Notes: a model not told the origin generated them from the letters alone. Numbered from the stretch's first letter, positions 27,958 through 37,118 are shown. The stretch is DNA of 44,883 nucleotides from Peptoniphilus catoniae (GCF_901447155.2 NZ_LR588415.1:1-44883), one strand, 5' to 3'. Made by a program: numbers and translations.

Positions 27958-29097
27958 GTGATATTTTTTGAAACATTATCAGGAATTTTGGGCGAGTCCG
28001 GATTTGCCGGCTTGACTTGGCAAAATTGTGTAATGTTCTTAGTTTCCTTTGTATTGTTGTATTTGGCGATTAAAAAAGAATTTGAGCCTCTATTACTGTT
28101 ACCTATAGCTTTCGGTATGATGCTTTCAAATTTACCTGCAGCAAATCTTATGCTTGAAACTGAACCCTGGTATAGTCAAGGGGTACTAAGAATAATATAT
28201 GGTGGAGTTAAGTCAAACCTCTTCCCATGTCTAATATTTATGGGAGTAGGTTCAATGACTGACTTTGGACCTCTTATAGCTAATCCTATATCATTACTTT
28301 TAGGATCAGCCGCACAATTTGGTATATATATAGCTTTTATGGTTGCCATTGCACTTGGATTTACGCCTCAAGAAGCGGCAGCTATAGGAATTATAGGTGG
28401 AGCTGACGGTCCTACAGCGATTTATGTAACAAACTCTTTAGCACCTCAACTACTTGCACCTATAGCGGTAGCTGCATATTCATATATGGCACTTATTCCG
28501 CTAATTCAACCGCCTATTATGAAGGCTCTTACTACAGAAAAAGAACGTGAAACTAAAATGGTTGCATTAAGACCTGTATCTAAAGCTGAAAAAGTAGTAT
28601 TTCCTGTAGTTGTAGTTTTATTTACAGCTTTACTTCTACCTTCAGTTGCACCTCTTTTAGGTCTTTTGATGCTTGGAAACTTATTTAAAGAATCAGGAGT
28701 AACAGCAAGACTTTCAGATACTGCGCAAAACGCTTTAATGAATATAGTAACTATTATGCTTGGTACAACTGTAGGAGCAACTGCAAATGGAGAAATTTTC
28801 TTATCTTTATCAACTATTAAGATAATCCTTTTAGGACTTATGGCTTTCTCATTTGCAACAGTTGGAGGAGTTGTATTCGGTAAGATTTTATACTATGTAA
28901 CCGGAGGAAAAATCAACCCTCTTATCGGTTCCGCAGGAGTATCTGCAGTACCTATGGCAGCAAGAGTGTCACAAGTTGAAGGTAGAAAATATAATCCTAC
29001 CAACTTCTTACTAATGCATGCCATGGGACCAAACGTAGCAGGAGTTATCGGTTCTGCAGTTGCAGCCGGTGTATTTCTGATTATGTTCGGAGGCTGA
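27958..29097 (+). CDS. gcdB: Sodium-pumping glutaconyl-CoA decarboxylase beta subunit
   Basis: A 379-residue polytopic membrane protein of the OadB/MmdB/GcdB family. It decarboxylates carboxybiotin and exports Na+. Signature segments are visible: [20 protein letters not shown] near residues 91-110, then [16 protein letters not shown] (about 143-158), the conserved sodium-site region, and in the C-terminal part [14 protein letters not shown] and [19 protein letters not shown]. About ten helices. The start is GTG at 27958 with TTAGGAGG. It follows the biotin carrier by 20 nt. Its activity turns the free energy of glutaconyl-CoA decarboxylation into a sodium gradient. Confidence 0.96.
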   Translation: MIFFETLSGILGESGFAGLTWQNCVMFLVSFVLLYLAIKKEFEPLLLLPIAFGMMLSNLPAANLMLETEPWYSQGVLRIIYGGVKSNLFPCLIFMGVGSMTDFGPLIANPISLLLGSAAQFGIYIAFMVAIALGFTPQEAAAIGIIGGADGPTAIYVTNSLAPQLLAPIAVAAYSYMALIPLIQPPIMKALTTEKERETKMVALRPVSKAEKVVFPVVVVLFTALLLPSVAPLLGLLMLGNLFKESGVTARLSDTAQNALMNIVTIMLGTTVGATANGEIFLSLSTIKIILLGLMAFSFATVGGVVFGKILYYVTGGKINPLIGSAGVSAVPMAARVSQVEGRKYNPTNFLLMHAMGPNVAGVIGSAVAAGVFLIMFGG

Positions 29098-29108
29098 TTA
29101 AGATTATG

Positions 29109-29139
29109 ACAATTGGAAATCCTTTGGGTTTCCAATTGT
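29109..29139 (+). promoter_or_regulatory. Hairpin between gcdB and gctA, weak terminator or processing site
   Basis: ACAATTGGAAA (29109-29119) and TTTCCAATTGT (29129-29139) form a perfect 11-bp stem with a 9-nt loop. The bases after it (TTATGTATATAA) are not a proper T run, so it may act as a partial terminator, an RNA-processing site or an mRNA stabiliser. Confidence 0.55.
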
Positions 29140-29152
29140 TTATGTATATAAT
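29124..29152 (+). promoter_or_regulatory. Candidate internal promoter before gctA
   Basis: TTGGGT (29124-29129), a 17-nt spacer and TATAAT (29147-29152) lie 47 nt before the gctA start. The -35 falls within the loop and right arm of the hairpin described above. Confidence 0.4.
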
Positions 29153-29198
29153 ATAAATACAAGGTAAATAAATTTATGAGATATAAGGAGGCATTATC

Positions 29199-30161
29199 TT
29201 GAGTAAAATTTATAGTTTAAAAGATGCTATAAGTAAATTCGTTGAGGACGGAGATGTAATGTCATTTGGCGGCTTTACAACTAACAGAAAACCATATGCT
29301 GCAGTATATGAAATTCTACGTCAAGGCAAAAAAGACTTTATAGCTGAAGCAGGTCCTGCAGGTGGAGATTGGGACATGTTAATAGGTGAAGACAGAGTTC
29401 TTGCCTACATAAACTGCTACACTGCAAACTCAGGCTATACAAACGTATCAAGAAGATTTAGAAAACACATTGAAGAAGGAAAGATACTTTTTGAAGACTA
29501 TTCACAAGACGTTGAAATGCTTAGACTTCATGCAGCATCTTTAGGACTTCCTTATCTTCCGGTAAAACTTATGATGGGAACAGGTCTTACTGAAGAATGG
29601 GGTATTTCAAGAGAAGAAAGAGAAAAAATCGACAAACTTCCTAACGAAAAATTTGTAGAAGTTGAAAACCCCTTTAAAAAGGGAGACAAGGTTATAGCTT
29701 GTCCGGTTCCTGTAATTGATACAGCAATAATTCACGTTCAAGTTGCTTCACCGGATGGAACTTGCAGAATTATCGGCGATGAATTCCACGATGTTGATAT
29801 AGCTGTTGCAGCAAGAAAGACAATTGTTACTTGCGAAGAGCTTGTAAGCAACGAAGAAATAAGACGTGAGCCTACTAAGAACTCAATTCCTGCATTTTGC
29901 GTAGATGCAGTTGTTCATGCTCCATACGGTGCTCACCCTTCACAATGCTATGACTACTACGATTATGATGCTGACTTCTTTAAAATGTACAACGTTGTAA
30001 GTAAAGGCGACGAAGACTTTAAAAAATTTGTTAAAGAGTGGGTTTATGATGTAGAAGACCACGAAGCATACCTAAACAAACTTGGAGCAACAAGACTTAT
30101 TGACCTTAAGCCCGTACCGGGATTCGGATATGCTACAAATGTCCTAAAGGAGGGTAAATAA
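29199..30161 (+). CDS. gctA: Glutaconate CoA-transferase subunit A
   Basis: A 320-residue class I CoA-transferase alpha subunit. The glycine-rich GDVMSFGGFTTNRKPYAAV near the N terminus, EAGPAGGDWDMLIGE and GTCRIIGDEFHDVDIAVAA are typical of GctA. With GctB it moves CoA from acetyl-CoA (or glutaconyl-CoA) to 2-hydroxyglutarate, activating it for dehydration. Length is the same as the Acidaminococcus fermentans subunit (about 320). The start is TTG at 29199 behind AAGGAGG. The gctB start follows two bases after its stop, so the two subunits are coupled. Confidence 0.95.
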   Translation: MSKIYSLKDAISKFVEDGDVMSFGGFTTNRKPYAAVYEILRQGKKDFIAEAGPAGGDWDMLIGEDRVLAYINCYTANSGYTNVSRRFRKHIEEGKILFEDYSQDVEMLRLHAASLGLPYLPVKLMMGTGLTEEWGISREEREKIDKLPNEKFVEVENPFKKGDKVIACPVPVIDTAIIHVQVASPDGTCRIIGDEFHDVDIAVAARKTIVTCEELVSNEEIRREPTKNSIPAFCVDAVVHAPYGAHPSQCYDYYDYDADFFKMYNVVSKGDEDFKKFVKEWVYDVEDHEAYLNKLGATRLIDLKPVPGFGYATNVLKEGK

Positions 30162-30163
30162 TA

Positions 30164-30958
30164 ATGGCTAATTACAAAAACTATACCAACAAGGAAATGC
30201 AAGCTGTTACTATTGCTAGACAAATTGAAAACGATCAAGTTGTAATAGTAGGAACGGGACTTCCTTTAATCGGAGCATCAGTTGCAAAAAGAGCTTATGC
30301 ACCTGATTGCTTTATAATAGTGGAAAGCGGTCTTATGGACTGTAATCCTATAGAAGTACCAAGATCAGTTGGAGACAACAGATTTATGGCTCATTGTGCA
30401 GTTCAATGGCCAAACATCAGATTTATAGGCTTTGAAGCTTGTGAATATCAACATGACAAAAAGAGAATGATCGCTTTTATCGGCGGAGCACAAATTGACC
30501 CCTATGGAAATGTAAACTCAACAATTATAGGAGATTATCACCATCCTACTACAAGATTTACAGGTTCAGGCGGAGCAAACGGTATTGCAACTTATGTAAA
30601 TACTATAATTATGATGCAACACGAAAAAAGAAGATTTATAGAAAAAGTTGACTACATTACTTCTCCAGGTTGGATGGACGGCCCCGGAGGAAGAGAAAGA
30701 GCAGGACTTCCAGGAAATGTTGGACCTCAAATGGTAGTAACTGACAAGGGAATTTTAAAGTTTGATGAAGAAACTAAGAAAATGTATCTTGCAGGATATT
30801 ATCCAACTTCAAGCCCTGAAGACGTACTTGAAAATACAGGATTTGATCTAGATGTTTCAAAAGCTGTATTACTTGAAGAACCGGAAGAAGAAGTAATTAA
30901 ACTTATAAGAGAAGAAATCGACCCGGGACAAGCTTTTATTAAAATCCCTAAGGAATAA
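30164..30958 (+). CDS. gctB: Glutaconate CoA-transferase subunit B
   Basis: A 264-residue class I CoA-transferase beta subunit. The catalytic glutamate that forms the enzyme-CoA thioester is E54 in IIVESGLMD, the same number as in the A. fermentans enzyme. The VVIVGTGLPLIGASVAKRAY segment and the FTGSGGANGIATYVNTIIMM loop are also typical. It works with GctA as an octamer in the cytoplasm. ATG with GGAGGGT, 2 nt after gctA and 13 nt before gcdA. Confidence 0.96.
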   Translation: MANYKNYTNKEMQAVTIARQIENDQVVIVGTGLPLIGASVAKRAYAPDCFIIVESGLMDCNPIEVPRSVGDNRFMAHCAVQWPNIRFIGFEACEYQHDKKRMIAFIGGAQIDPYGNVNSTIIGDYHHPTTRFTGSGGANGIATYVNTIIMMQHEKRRFIEKVDYITSPGWMDGPGGRERAGLPGNVGPQMVVTDKGILKFDEETKKMYLAGYYPTSSPEDVLENTGFDLDVSKAVLLEEPEEEVIKLIREEIDPGQAFIKIPKE

Positions 30959-30971
30959 TAAAGGAGATAAT

Positions 30972-32750
30972 ATGAGCAACTATTCAATGAATTCATATTT
31001 TAAAAATATGCCGGTTATTGGTCAACCGTTAAAACAATCAGACCAACTAAATTCATTTTATGCTGAAAACATTGAGCAAATAACAAAAATAGAAAGAGAA
31101 ATTCAAGAGCTTATAGCACAGGCACAAGCAGCAGGAAAGCCTGATGAAAAGGTTAATGAAAGAGGAGAATGGACAGCACTTCAACGTCTATATGAACTTG
31201 TTGATGAAGGAACATGGTGCCCTTTAAACTCCCTATTTAACCCAAGAGAAAACGAGAATGGTTCAACAGGTATTGTTAAGGGACTTGGAAGAATTAACGG
31301 CAAGTGGGCAATGATTATTGCATCAGATAACAAAAAACTTGCAGGAGCATGGGTTCCGGGACAAGCTGAAAGCTTACTTCGTGCATCAGATGTGGCAAAA
31401 AGACTTAGAATACCTCTAGTATATGTTTTAAACTGCTCAGGTGTTAAGCTTGACGTTCAAGAAGAGGTTTATCCAAATAGAAGAGGAGGAGGAACTCCTT
31501 TCTATAGGAACTCTGAGCTTAACCAATTGGGAATTCCTGTAATAGTAGGAATTTACGGTACAAACCCTGCAGGTGGCGGATACCACTCAATTTCACCTAC
31601 TATCCTTATAGCACATAAGGATGCCAATATGGCAGTAGGAGGAGCAGGAATACTTGGCGGTATGAATCCTAAGGGATATATAGATGAAGAAGGAGCTAAC
31701 CAAATAGCAGATCAAACAATGAATGCTAAAAAGGTAGCACCTCCGGGATCAGTTGGTGTTCACTTTGCACAAACAGGATTCTTTAGAGAAGTTTATGTAG
31801 ATGAAGATGGAATGATTGAAGGTATTAAAAAATATGTTGATATGCTTCCTTCATATAACCCTGAATTTTTCAGAGTAGATGATCCTAAGGCACCTATTTA
31901 TGATGCAAATGACATGTATTCAATTATCCCTGCAAATCCTAAAAAAACCTATGATATATATGATGTAATATCAAGACTTTTTGACGGTTCTGAATTTATG
32001 GAATACAAAAAAGGATATGGACCTGAAATGGTAACAGGACTTGCAAAGGTAAATGGACTACTTGTAGGTGTAGTTGCAAACGTTCAAGGATTCTTAATGA
32101 AATATCCTGAATATAAGGAAAATGCAATAGGTATTGGCGGAAAGCTTTACAGACAAGGCTTGTTAAAAATGAACGAGTTTGTAACCTACTGTAGCAGAGA
32201 CAGATTACCTATAGTTTGGTTACAGGATACTACAGGAATTGATGTAGGAGATGACGCTGAAAGAGCTGAACTTTTAGGACTTGGACAATCTCTAATTTAT
32301 TCAATTCAAAATTCTGACATACCTCAACTTGAAATTACCATGAGAAAAGGTACTGCAGCAGCTCACTATGTACTTGGAGGACCTCAAGGCAATGACACCA
32401 ACGTCTTCAGTTTAGGACTTGCTACAACTGAAATTAACGTAATGAATGCTGAAACTGCAGCGGTTGCAATGTATTCAAGAAGACTTGCAAAAGATAAAAA
32501 GGCAGGAAAAGATCTACAACCTACTATAGATAAAATGAATGAGCTTATTCAAAAATACATTGAAAAATCAAGTCCGAAATACTGTGCACAAGCAGGTATG
32601 GTAGACGAAATTGTAAACATGAATATGATGAGAAATTATATAATGGCATTTACAGAAAGCTGCTACCAAAATCCTGAGTCAATTTGTCCGGTACATCAAA
32701 TGATTTTACCTAGAGTAATTCGTGACTTTGACAATGTTTTTAAGAAATAA
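30972..32750 (+). CDS. gcdA: Glutaconyl-CoA decarboxylase alpha subunit (carboxytransferase)
   Basis: A 592-residue carboxyltransferase with two crotonase-like halves (about 50-300 and 310-580). It transfers the carboxyl group of glutaconyl-CoA to biotin, giving crotonyl-CoA. The N-terminal part has the GRINGKWAMIIASDNKKLAG and NPAGGGYHSISP segments; the C-terminal half has GVVANVQGF, LQDTTGIDVGDDAE and MRKGTAAAHYVLGGPQ. Length matches GcdA of A. fermentans (about 587). It lies after gctAB and apart from gcdDCB, so decarboxylase and CoA-transferase genes are interleaved. ATG with AAAGGAG. A terminator follows. Confidence 0.96.
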   Translation: MSNYSMNSYFKNMPVIGQPLKQSDQLNSFYAENIEQITKIEREIQELIAQAQAAGKPDEKVNERGEWTALQRLYELVDEGTWCPLNSLFNPRENENGSTGIVKGLGRINGKWAMIIASDNKKLAGAWVPGQAESLLRASDVAKRLRIPLVYVLNCSGVKLDVQEEVYPNRRGGGTPFYRNSELNQLGIPVIVGIYGTNPAGGGYHSISPTILIAHKDANMAVGGAGILGGMNPKGYIDEEGANQIADQTMNAKKVAPPGSVGVHFAQTGFFREVYVDEDGMIEGIKKYVDMLPSYNPEFFRVDDPKAPIYDANDMYSIIPANPKKTYDIYDVISRLFDGSEFMEYKKGYGPEMVTGLAKVNGLLVGVVANVQGFLMKYPEYKENAIGIGGKLYRQGLLKMNEFVTYCSRDRLPIVWLQDTTGIDVGDDAERAELLGLGQSLIYSIQNSDIPQLEITMRKGTAAAHYVLGGPQGNDTNVFSLGLATTEINVMNAETAAVAMYSRRLAKDKKAGKDLQPTIDKMNELIQKYIEKSSPKYCAQAGMVDEIVNMNMMRNYIMAFTESCYQNPESICPVHQMILPRVIRDFDNVFKK

Positions 32751-32771
32751 AAAACAATTAAAGACAACAGT

Positions 32772-32800
32772 AAGGCAGGGTAACCCTGCCTTCTTGTTTA
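32772..32800 (+). terminator. Terminator after gcdA
   Basis: AAGGCAGGG (32772-32780), loop TAA, CCCTGCCTT (32784-32792) form a strong stem followed by CTTGTTT. The tail is short in T, so read-through into hgdC is possible. Confidence 0.7.
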
Positions 32801-32832
32801 TATAAAGAATATTTAGCTTAAATCCCATTATT

Positions 32833-32861
32833 TTGACTTTTAAAGCAATTAATAGTACAAT
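32833..32861 (+). promoter_or_regulatory. Promoter of hgdC-hgdA-hgdB
   Basis: TTGACT (32833-32838), a 17-nt spacer and TACAAT (32856-32861) form a good vegetative promoter about 48 nt before the hgdC start. Confidence 0.75.
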
Positions 32862-32909
32862 TAATGTGTAGGTTTATTTATAAAAATATTAATATAAAGA
32901 GGTTTTTTA

Positions 32910-33722
32910 ATGGCAGAAACTATATACACTATGGGGGTGGACGTAGGATCCACTGCGTCTAAAGGCGTAATACTAAAGGACGGTAGAGAAATTGTAGCCA
33001 ATTCCGTAATTGATGTCGGTGCAGGTACATCCGGCCCGTCAAGAGCCATAAGCGAAGTACTGGAAAAAGCAGGATTAAAAATTGAGGATATCGATTTTAT
33101 AACTGCAACAGGTTACGGAAGAAATTCCCTTGAAGAAGCGGACTTTCAAATGTCTGAGCTTTCATGTCATGCAAAGGGTGCGTATTTCTTGTTTCCAAGA
33201 GTGCATACTATAATAGATATAGGCGGACAAGATGCCAAAGCTTTAAAAATCGGGGAAGGCGGAGTTCTTGAAAACTTTGTTATGAATGACAAGTGTGCGG
33301 CGGGAACCGGAAGGTTCTTAGATGTAATAGCAAGAGTACTTGAAGTAGATGTATCAGATCTTGAAAAGCTTGACAGTAAATCTGATAAAGATGTTACCAT
33401 ATCATCAACTTGTACAGTATTTGCAGAGTCTGAAGTAATATCACAACTTGCACAGGGTACTAAAATTGAAGATATAGTAAGAGGAATACACTCAGCTATA
33501 GCAAGTAGAGTAGGTTCCCTTGCAAAAAGAGTGGGAATAAAAGATGATGTAATTATGACAGGAGGAGTTGCTCTTAACGGAGGTATGGTTAGAGCACTTG
33601 AAAAAAACATAGGACATAAGATTTACACATCACCCTACTGTCAGTTAAATGGTGCTTTGGGGGCTGCGATATTTGCTTATCAGAAGATTCAAAACAATAT
33701 GAGAAGAGCGGCAGCTAAATAG
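32910..33722 (+). CDS. hgdC: 2-hydroxyglutaryl-CoA dehydratase activator (component A, archerase)
   Basis: A 270-residue ASKHA-fold ATPase. The dimer holds one [4Fe-4S] cluster and uses ATP to push a low-potential electron into the dehydratase. The nucleotide-binding start [12 protein letters not shown] (9-20), the IDIGGQDAK segment (102-110) and the [12 protein letters not shown] segment are clear. The two cluster cysteines appear as C129 ([11 protein letters not shown]) and C168 ([12 protein letters not shown]), near the C127/C166 positions of A. fermentans HgdC. ATG with AGAGG. First gene of hgdCAB, 39 nt before hgdA. Confidence 0.96.
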   Translation: MAETIYTMGVDVGSTASKGVILKDGREIVANSVIDVGAGTSGPSRAISEVLEKAGLKIEDIDFITATGYGRNSLEEADFQMSELSCHAKGAYFLFPRVHTIIDIGGQDAKALKIGEGGVLENFVMNDKCAAGTGRFLDVIARVLEVDVSDLEKLDSKSDKDVTISSTCTVFAESEVISQLAQGTKIEDIVRGIHSAIASRVGSLAKRVGIKDDVIMTGGVALNGGMVRALEKNIGHKIYTSPYCQLNGALGAAIFAYQKIQNNMRRAAAK

Positions 33723-33761
33723 TAAGTAATTGTTTGTTATATAAATATTTAGGAGGAAAAA

Positions 33762-35087
33762 ATGGCTGAAAAAATATTACAGAAGATACCTGGGAAAAAA
33801 CCCAGACCAATAGAAGGACATAAGCCTGCGGCACAAGTTCTTCGTAGTGTAGTAGATGCAGTATATGGAGATGCTTGGGATGCTAAGCAAAGAGGAGAAT
33901 TAGTAGGATGGTCATCATCAAAATTCCCTATTGAACTTGCAAAAGCATTTGATCTTCAAGTAGTATATCCTGAAAATCATGCTGCAACAACAGCGGCTAA
34001 AAAAGACGGTTTAAGACTATGTCAAGCTGCAGAAGATATGGGTTATGACAATGATATTTGTGGCTATGCAAGAATATCACTTGCCTTTGCAATGGGAGAA
34101 CCGACAGACTCAAGAAAAATGCCTCAACCTGACTTTGTACTTTGCTGTAACAACATTTGCAACATGATGACTAAATGGTATGAAAACATAGCAAGAATGC
34201 ACAACATTCCTATGATTATGATTGATATACCTTTCCAAAACACAATTCATGTACCTGAAGAAAAAGTTGACTATTTGGTAGGCCAATTTGAATATGCAAT
34301 TAAGCAATTGGAAGAACTTACAGGCAAAAAATTTGATGAAAAGAAATTCCAAGATGCTTGTGATATAGCAAACAGAACAGCAGCAGCATGGCTTAAAGCT
34401 TGCTCATATATGAAGTATAAACCATCTCCTCTATCAGGATTTGACCTATTTAACCACATGGCTGATATAGTAGCTGCAAGATGTGATGTTAGAGCTGCAG
34501 AAGGATTCGAACTTCTATCAGAAGAATTTGAACAATCAGTAAGAGAGGGAACATCAACTTGGGAATATCCGGAAGAACACAGAATATTGTTTGAAGGAAT
34601 ACCTTGCTGGCCTGCACTTAGACCATTATTTGAACCATTAAAGAACAATGGAGTTAACGTAACCGCAGTTGTTTATGCTCCTGCTTTCGGATTTAGATAT
34701 AACGGAGTAAGAGAAATGGCTGCAGCTTACTGTAAAGCACCATGTTCAGTATGTATAGAAGACGGTGTAGAATGGAGAGAAACCATGGCTAAGGAAAACG
34801 GAATAAGCGGTGCCTTAGTTAACTACAATAGATCATGTAAACCTTGGTCAGGAGCAATGCCTGAAATAGAAAGAAGATGGAAAGAAGACTTAGATATTCC
34901 GGTAGTTCACTTTGACGGGGACCAAGCGGACGAAAGAAACTTCTCCGCAGAACAATACAACACGAGAGTTCAAGGTTTAGTAGAAATTATGAATGAAAGA
35001 AAAGCTGAAAGAGAAGCAAAAAGCGAAGAAATCTATACTAACTTTGAAAACACAAAAGAAACAGATTGGTCAAAGCAAACAATATAA
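33762..35087 (+). CDS. hgdA: 2-hydroxyglutaryl-CoA dehydratase subunit A
   Basis: A 441-residue subunit of component D, the radical dehydratase that removes water from (R)-2-hydroxyglutaryl-CoA to give glutaconyl-CoA. The segments GWSSSKFPIELAKAFDLQVVYPE, CGYARISLAF, LCCNNICNMM and a cysteine-bearing VNYNRSCKPWSGAMPEIERR are characteristic of the HgdA/BcrC-related family, and several Cys are placed to hold a [4Fe-4S] cluster. It is somewhat shorter than the A. fermentans protein, with no visible internal gap. ATG with TAGGAGG; hgdB begins 12 nt after its stop. Confidence 0.95.
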   Translation: MAEKILQKIPGKKPRPIEGHKPAAQVLRSVVDAVYGDAWDAKQRGELVGWSSSKFPIELAKAFDLQVVYPENHAATTAAKKDGLRLCQAAEDMGYDNDICGYARISLAFAMGEPTDSRKMPQPDFVLCCNNICNMMTKWYENIARMHNIPMIMIDIPFQNTIHVPEEKVDYLVGQFEYAIKQLEELTGKKFDEKKFQDACDIANRTAAAWLKACSYMKYKPSPLSGFDLFNHMADIVAARCDVRAAEGFELLSEEFEQSVREGTSTWEYPEEHRILFEGIPCWPALRPLFEPLKNNGVNVTAVVYAPAFGFRYNGVREMAAAYCKAPCSVCIEDGVEWRETMAKENGISGALVNYNRSCKPWSGAMPEIERRWKEDLDIPVVHFDGDQADERNFSAEQYNTRVQGLVEIMNERKAEREAKSEEIYTNFENTKETDWSKQTI

Positions 35088-35099
35088 GTGAGGGATAAA

Positions 35100-36248
35100 A
35101 TGAGCGAAATTAGAGAATTGGTAGATCAGCTAAATCATATTGCTGAAAATCAAAGAGAACAAATAGATAAATATCTTGCAGCAGGCAAGAAATGTGTTGG
35201 AGTATTTCCTTATTATGCACCTGAAGAAATTATATATGCAGGTGGAATGGTACCAATCGGAGTATGGGGCGGACAAGGACCTATAGACCTTGCAAAGAAC
35301 TATTTCCCTACATTCTATTACTCACTGGCATTAAGATGTTTGGAAATGGCACTGGACGGATCCTTAGACGGACTATCAGCATCAATGCTTACAACTCTTG
35401 ATGATACATTAAGACCTCTTTCACAAAACTATAAGGTATCAGCAGGAAGAAAAATCCCTATGGTATTCCTTAACCATGCACAACACAGAAAAGAAGAATT
35501 TGGTAGAGTTTACAATGCTAAAATATTTAATGAAGCAAAAGAAAGACTTGAAGAAGTTTGCGATGTAAAAATTACAGATGAAGATTTAAAAGAAGCTTTT
35601 GAAGTTTATAATGAAAACAGAGCTTTAAAAAGAGAGTTCATTAAGCTTGCAGCAAGTCATCCACAAACAATAAAGGCATCAGACAGATGTAGAGTTTTAA
35701 AAGCAGGCTATCATATGCTTAAAGACGAGCATTCAGAATACCTTAAGAAAATCAACGCTATCCTAAAAGAAATGCCTGAAGAAGATTGGGACGGAGTAAA
35801 AGTAATAACATCAGGTATTATTACAGATAACCCGGGACTACTTGAAATCTTTGACCAATACAAGGTAGCTATAGTAGGAGATGACGTTTCATCAGAATCA
35901 AGAGGATTGAAGATAGATGTAGATACATCAATTGAAGATCCTATGATGGCACTTGCAGATCAATTTGCAAGAATGGACGAAGACCCGATGCTATATGACC
36001 CTGATATTTGGAAGAGACCTGCTTATGTAGTTAATCTTGCAAAAGAAAGCGGAGCAGACGGATGTCTATTATTCATGATGAACTTTAATGATACAGAAGA
36101 AATGGAATATCCTTCACTAAAGAGAGCCTTTGAAGAAGCCGGAATCCCACTAATAAAAATGGGATATGACCAACAGATGGTTGACTTCGGACAAGTTAAG
36201 ACTCAACTTGAAACATTTAACGAAATCGTTCAATTAAATAGAATGTAA
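35100..36248 (+). CDS. hgdB: 2-hydroxyglutaryl-CoA dehydratase subunit B
   Basis: A 382-residue partner of HgdA in the radical dehydratase. The N-terminal region has KKCVGVFPYYAPEEIIYAGG, typical of the subunit, followed by VWGGQGPIDLAKNYFPTFYYS. The C-terminal half contains VKVITSGIITDNPGLLEIFD and GADGCLLFMMNFNDTEEMEYP. Length agrees with known HgdB (about 380). I use the ATG at 35100, which follows GAGGG at 5-6 nt; a GTG at 35088 is in frame but lies on that ribosome binding site. It completes the route from 2-hydroxyglutarate to glutaconyl-CoA in this window. Confidence 0.95.
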   Translation: MSEIRELVDQLNHIAENQREQIDKYLAAGKKCVGVFPYYAPEEIIYAGGMVPIGVWGGQGPIDLAKNYFPTFYYSLALRCLEMALDGSLDGLSASMLTTLDDTLRPLSQNYKVSAGRKIPMVFLNHAQHRKEEFGRVYNAKIFNEAKERLEEVCDVKITDEDLKEAFEVYNENRALKREFIKLAASHPQTIKASDRCRVLKAGYHMLKDEHSEYLKKINAILKEMPEEDWDGVKVITSGIITDNPGLLEIFDQYKVAIVGDDVSSESRGLKIDVDTSIEDPMMALADQFARMDEDPMLYDPDIWKRPAYVVNLAKESGADGCLLFMMNFNDTEEMEYPSLKRAFEEAGIPLIKMGYDQQMVDFGQVKTQLETFNEIVQLNRM

Positions 36249-36253
36249 AAAGC

Positions 36254-36290
36254 ATAAAAAAGGTAGGTACAGTTTGTATCTACCTTTTTT
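36254..36290 (+). terminator. Terminator of hgdCAB
   Basis: AAAAAAGGTAGGTAC and GTATCTACCTTTTTT pair with one G-T pair around the loop AGTTT, giving a T-rich tail right after hgdB. Confidence 0.85.
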
Positions 36291-36357
36291 ATGTCTAATC
36301 ACTGAAATTATTCTTAAAAATATTTATTAAAGCTATAAACTAAATATAAGTTTGAAT

Positions 36358-36391
36358 AAAAAAAGGACTATAGCTGCTATAGTCCTTTTTA
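36358..36391 (-). terminator. Terminator after the leucine-rich-repeat gene
   Basis: AAAAAGGACTATAGC and GCTATAGTCCTTTTT form a 15-bp stem with a one-base loop centre. On the minus strand it starts a few bases after the stop codon and ends in TTTTTTT. The plus strand also has a T run, so it may be bidirectional. Confidence 0.8.
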
Positions 36392-36395
36392 ATAT

Positions 36396-36989
36396 TTACT
36401 TCTTTATAACTTTTGTATTTTCCTCAAAGGCATAATTATGAAGTATTTCAATTGAAGATGGAACCTCAACTTCATGAATGTTGTTTTTGCGGAAAGCAAA
36501 CATATTTATCTTCTTAATAGAACTTGGAATCTTAACTTCTTCAAGGTTGTTTTTATAGAATGATGATGTGTCAAGAACTTCAACTGTATCAGGAATATCA
36601 ACTTCTTCAAGGTTGTTTAGTGCAAAGGCTGAAGGTCCGATAAATTTAAGATTTTTAGGGAAATGAACTTTTTCTAATTTGTTTCTATAAAAAGCAAATC
36701 CGTAAATTTCTTTTACAGCATCGGGAATATGTACTTCAACAAGTGAACAAACTCCGAAAGCATCATAACCTATTGACTCAACGGTTTCTGGAATTACAAC
36801 TGAAGTAAGTTTTCTTCTATAAAAAGCATTTTCACCGATTTTTCTTATAGGAGTTCCATCAGGTGCAGTTTCAGGAATAATCATATCTGTTAAACCTTCG
36901 TTTTTAACTCTGTCTTTTCCCTTTCTTGTCATGCCTTTTAAAACATCGCCATCAAAAATAAAATCATCATTCTCCCACACGCTACTCAT
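36396..36989 (-). CDS. BspA-type leucine-rich-repeat protein, no signal peptide
   Basis: A 197-residue protein built of about six LRR_5/BspA-type repeats of 23 residues, from about residue 40 to the C terminus. Each has the form LEEVxIPxxVExIxxxAFxxNx, for example LTSVVIPETVESIGYDAFG and LEEVDIPDTVEVLDTSSFY. An N-terminal cap (1-35, MSSVWENDDFIFDGDVLKGM) is polar, with no signal peptide or membrane helix, so it appears to be cytoplasmic, whereas most BspA-type proteins are exported. The ATG at 36989 has GAGGAGG and its own promoter. A longer frame reaching 37247 runs past that promoter into tsaC and is not real. Function unknown; likely protein binding. Confidence 0.82.
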   Translation of the reverse strand: MSSVWENDDFIFDGDVLKGMTRKGKDRVKNEGLTDMIIPETAPDGTPIRKIGENAFYRRKLTSVVIPETVESIGYDAFGVCSLVEVHIPDAVKEIYGFAFYRNKLEKVHFPKNLKFIGPSAFALNNLEEVDIPDTVEVLDTSSFYKNNLEEVKIPSSIKKINMFAFRKNNIHEVEVPSSIEILHNYAFEENTKVIKK

Positions 36990-37026
36990 TTTATTCCTCC
37001 TCTTTGTAAACAATAATCTTGAATTG

Positions 37027-37055
37027 ATTATACCATATAAAATGGCTTTTATAAA
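37027..37055 (-). promoter_or_regulatory. Promoter of the leucine-rich-repeat gene
   Basis: On the minus strand, TTTATA (37055-37050), a 17-nt spacer ending in TGG and TATAAT (37032-37027) form an extended -10 promoter about 40 nt before the start codon. Confidence 0.7.
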
Positions 37056-37089
37056 GGATTTAGACCATATGGATAAAGTTATTAATTTC

Positions 37090-37118
37090 TTGTAGCCTTT
37101 ATTAATCACTGATATAAT
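37090..37118 (+). promoter_or_regulatory. Promoter of tsaC-upp-tagO-wecB
   Basis: TTGTAG (37090-37095), a 17-nt spacer and TATAAT (37113-37118) lie 25 nt before the tsaC start and diverge from the leucine-rich-repeat gene promoter. Confidence 0.7.

Noticed and set aside
32864-32879. Possible fourth copy of the leader palindrome before hgdC
   Set aside because: GTGTAGGTTTATTT resembles the pattern only with a gap, lacks inverted-repeat symmetry and sits too close to the -10 element.
33167-33610. Minus-strand frame of 147 codons inside hgdC
   Set aside because: Shadow of hgdC; Ser/Pro/Thr-rich nonsense composition without a ribosome binding site.
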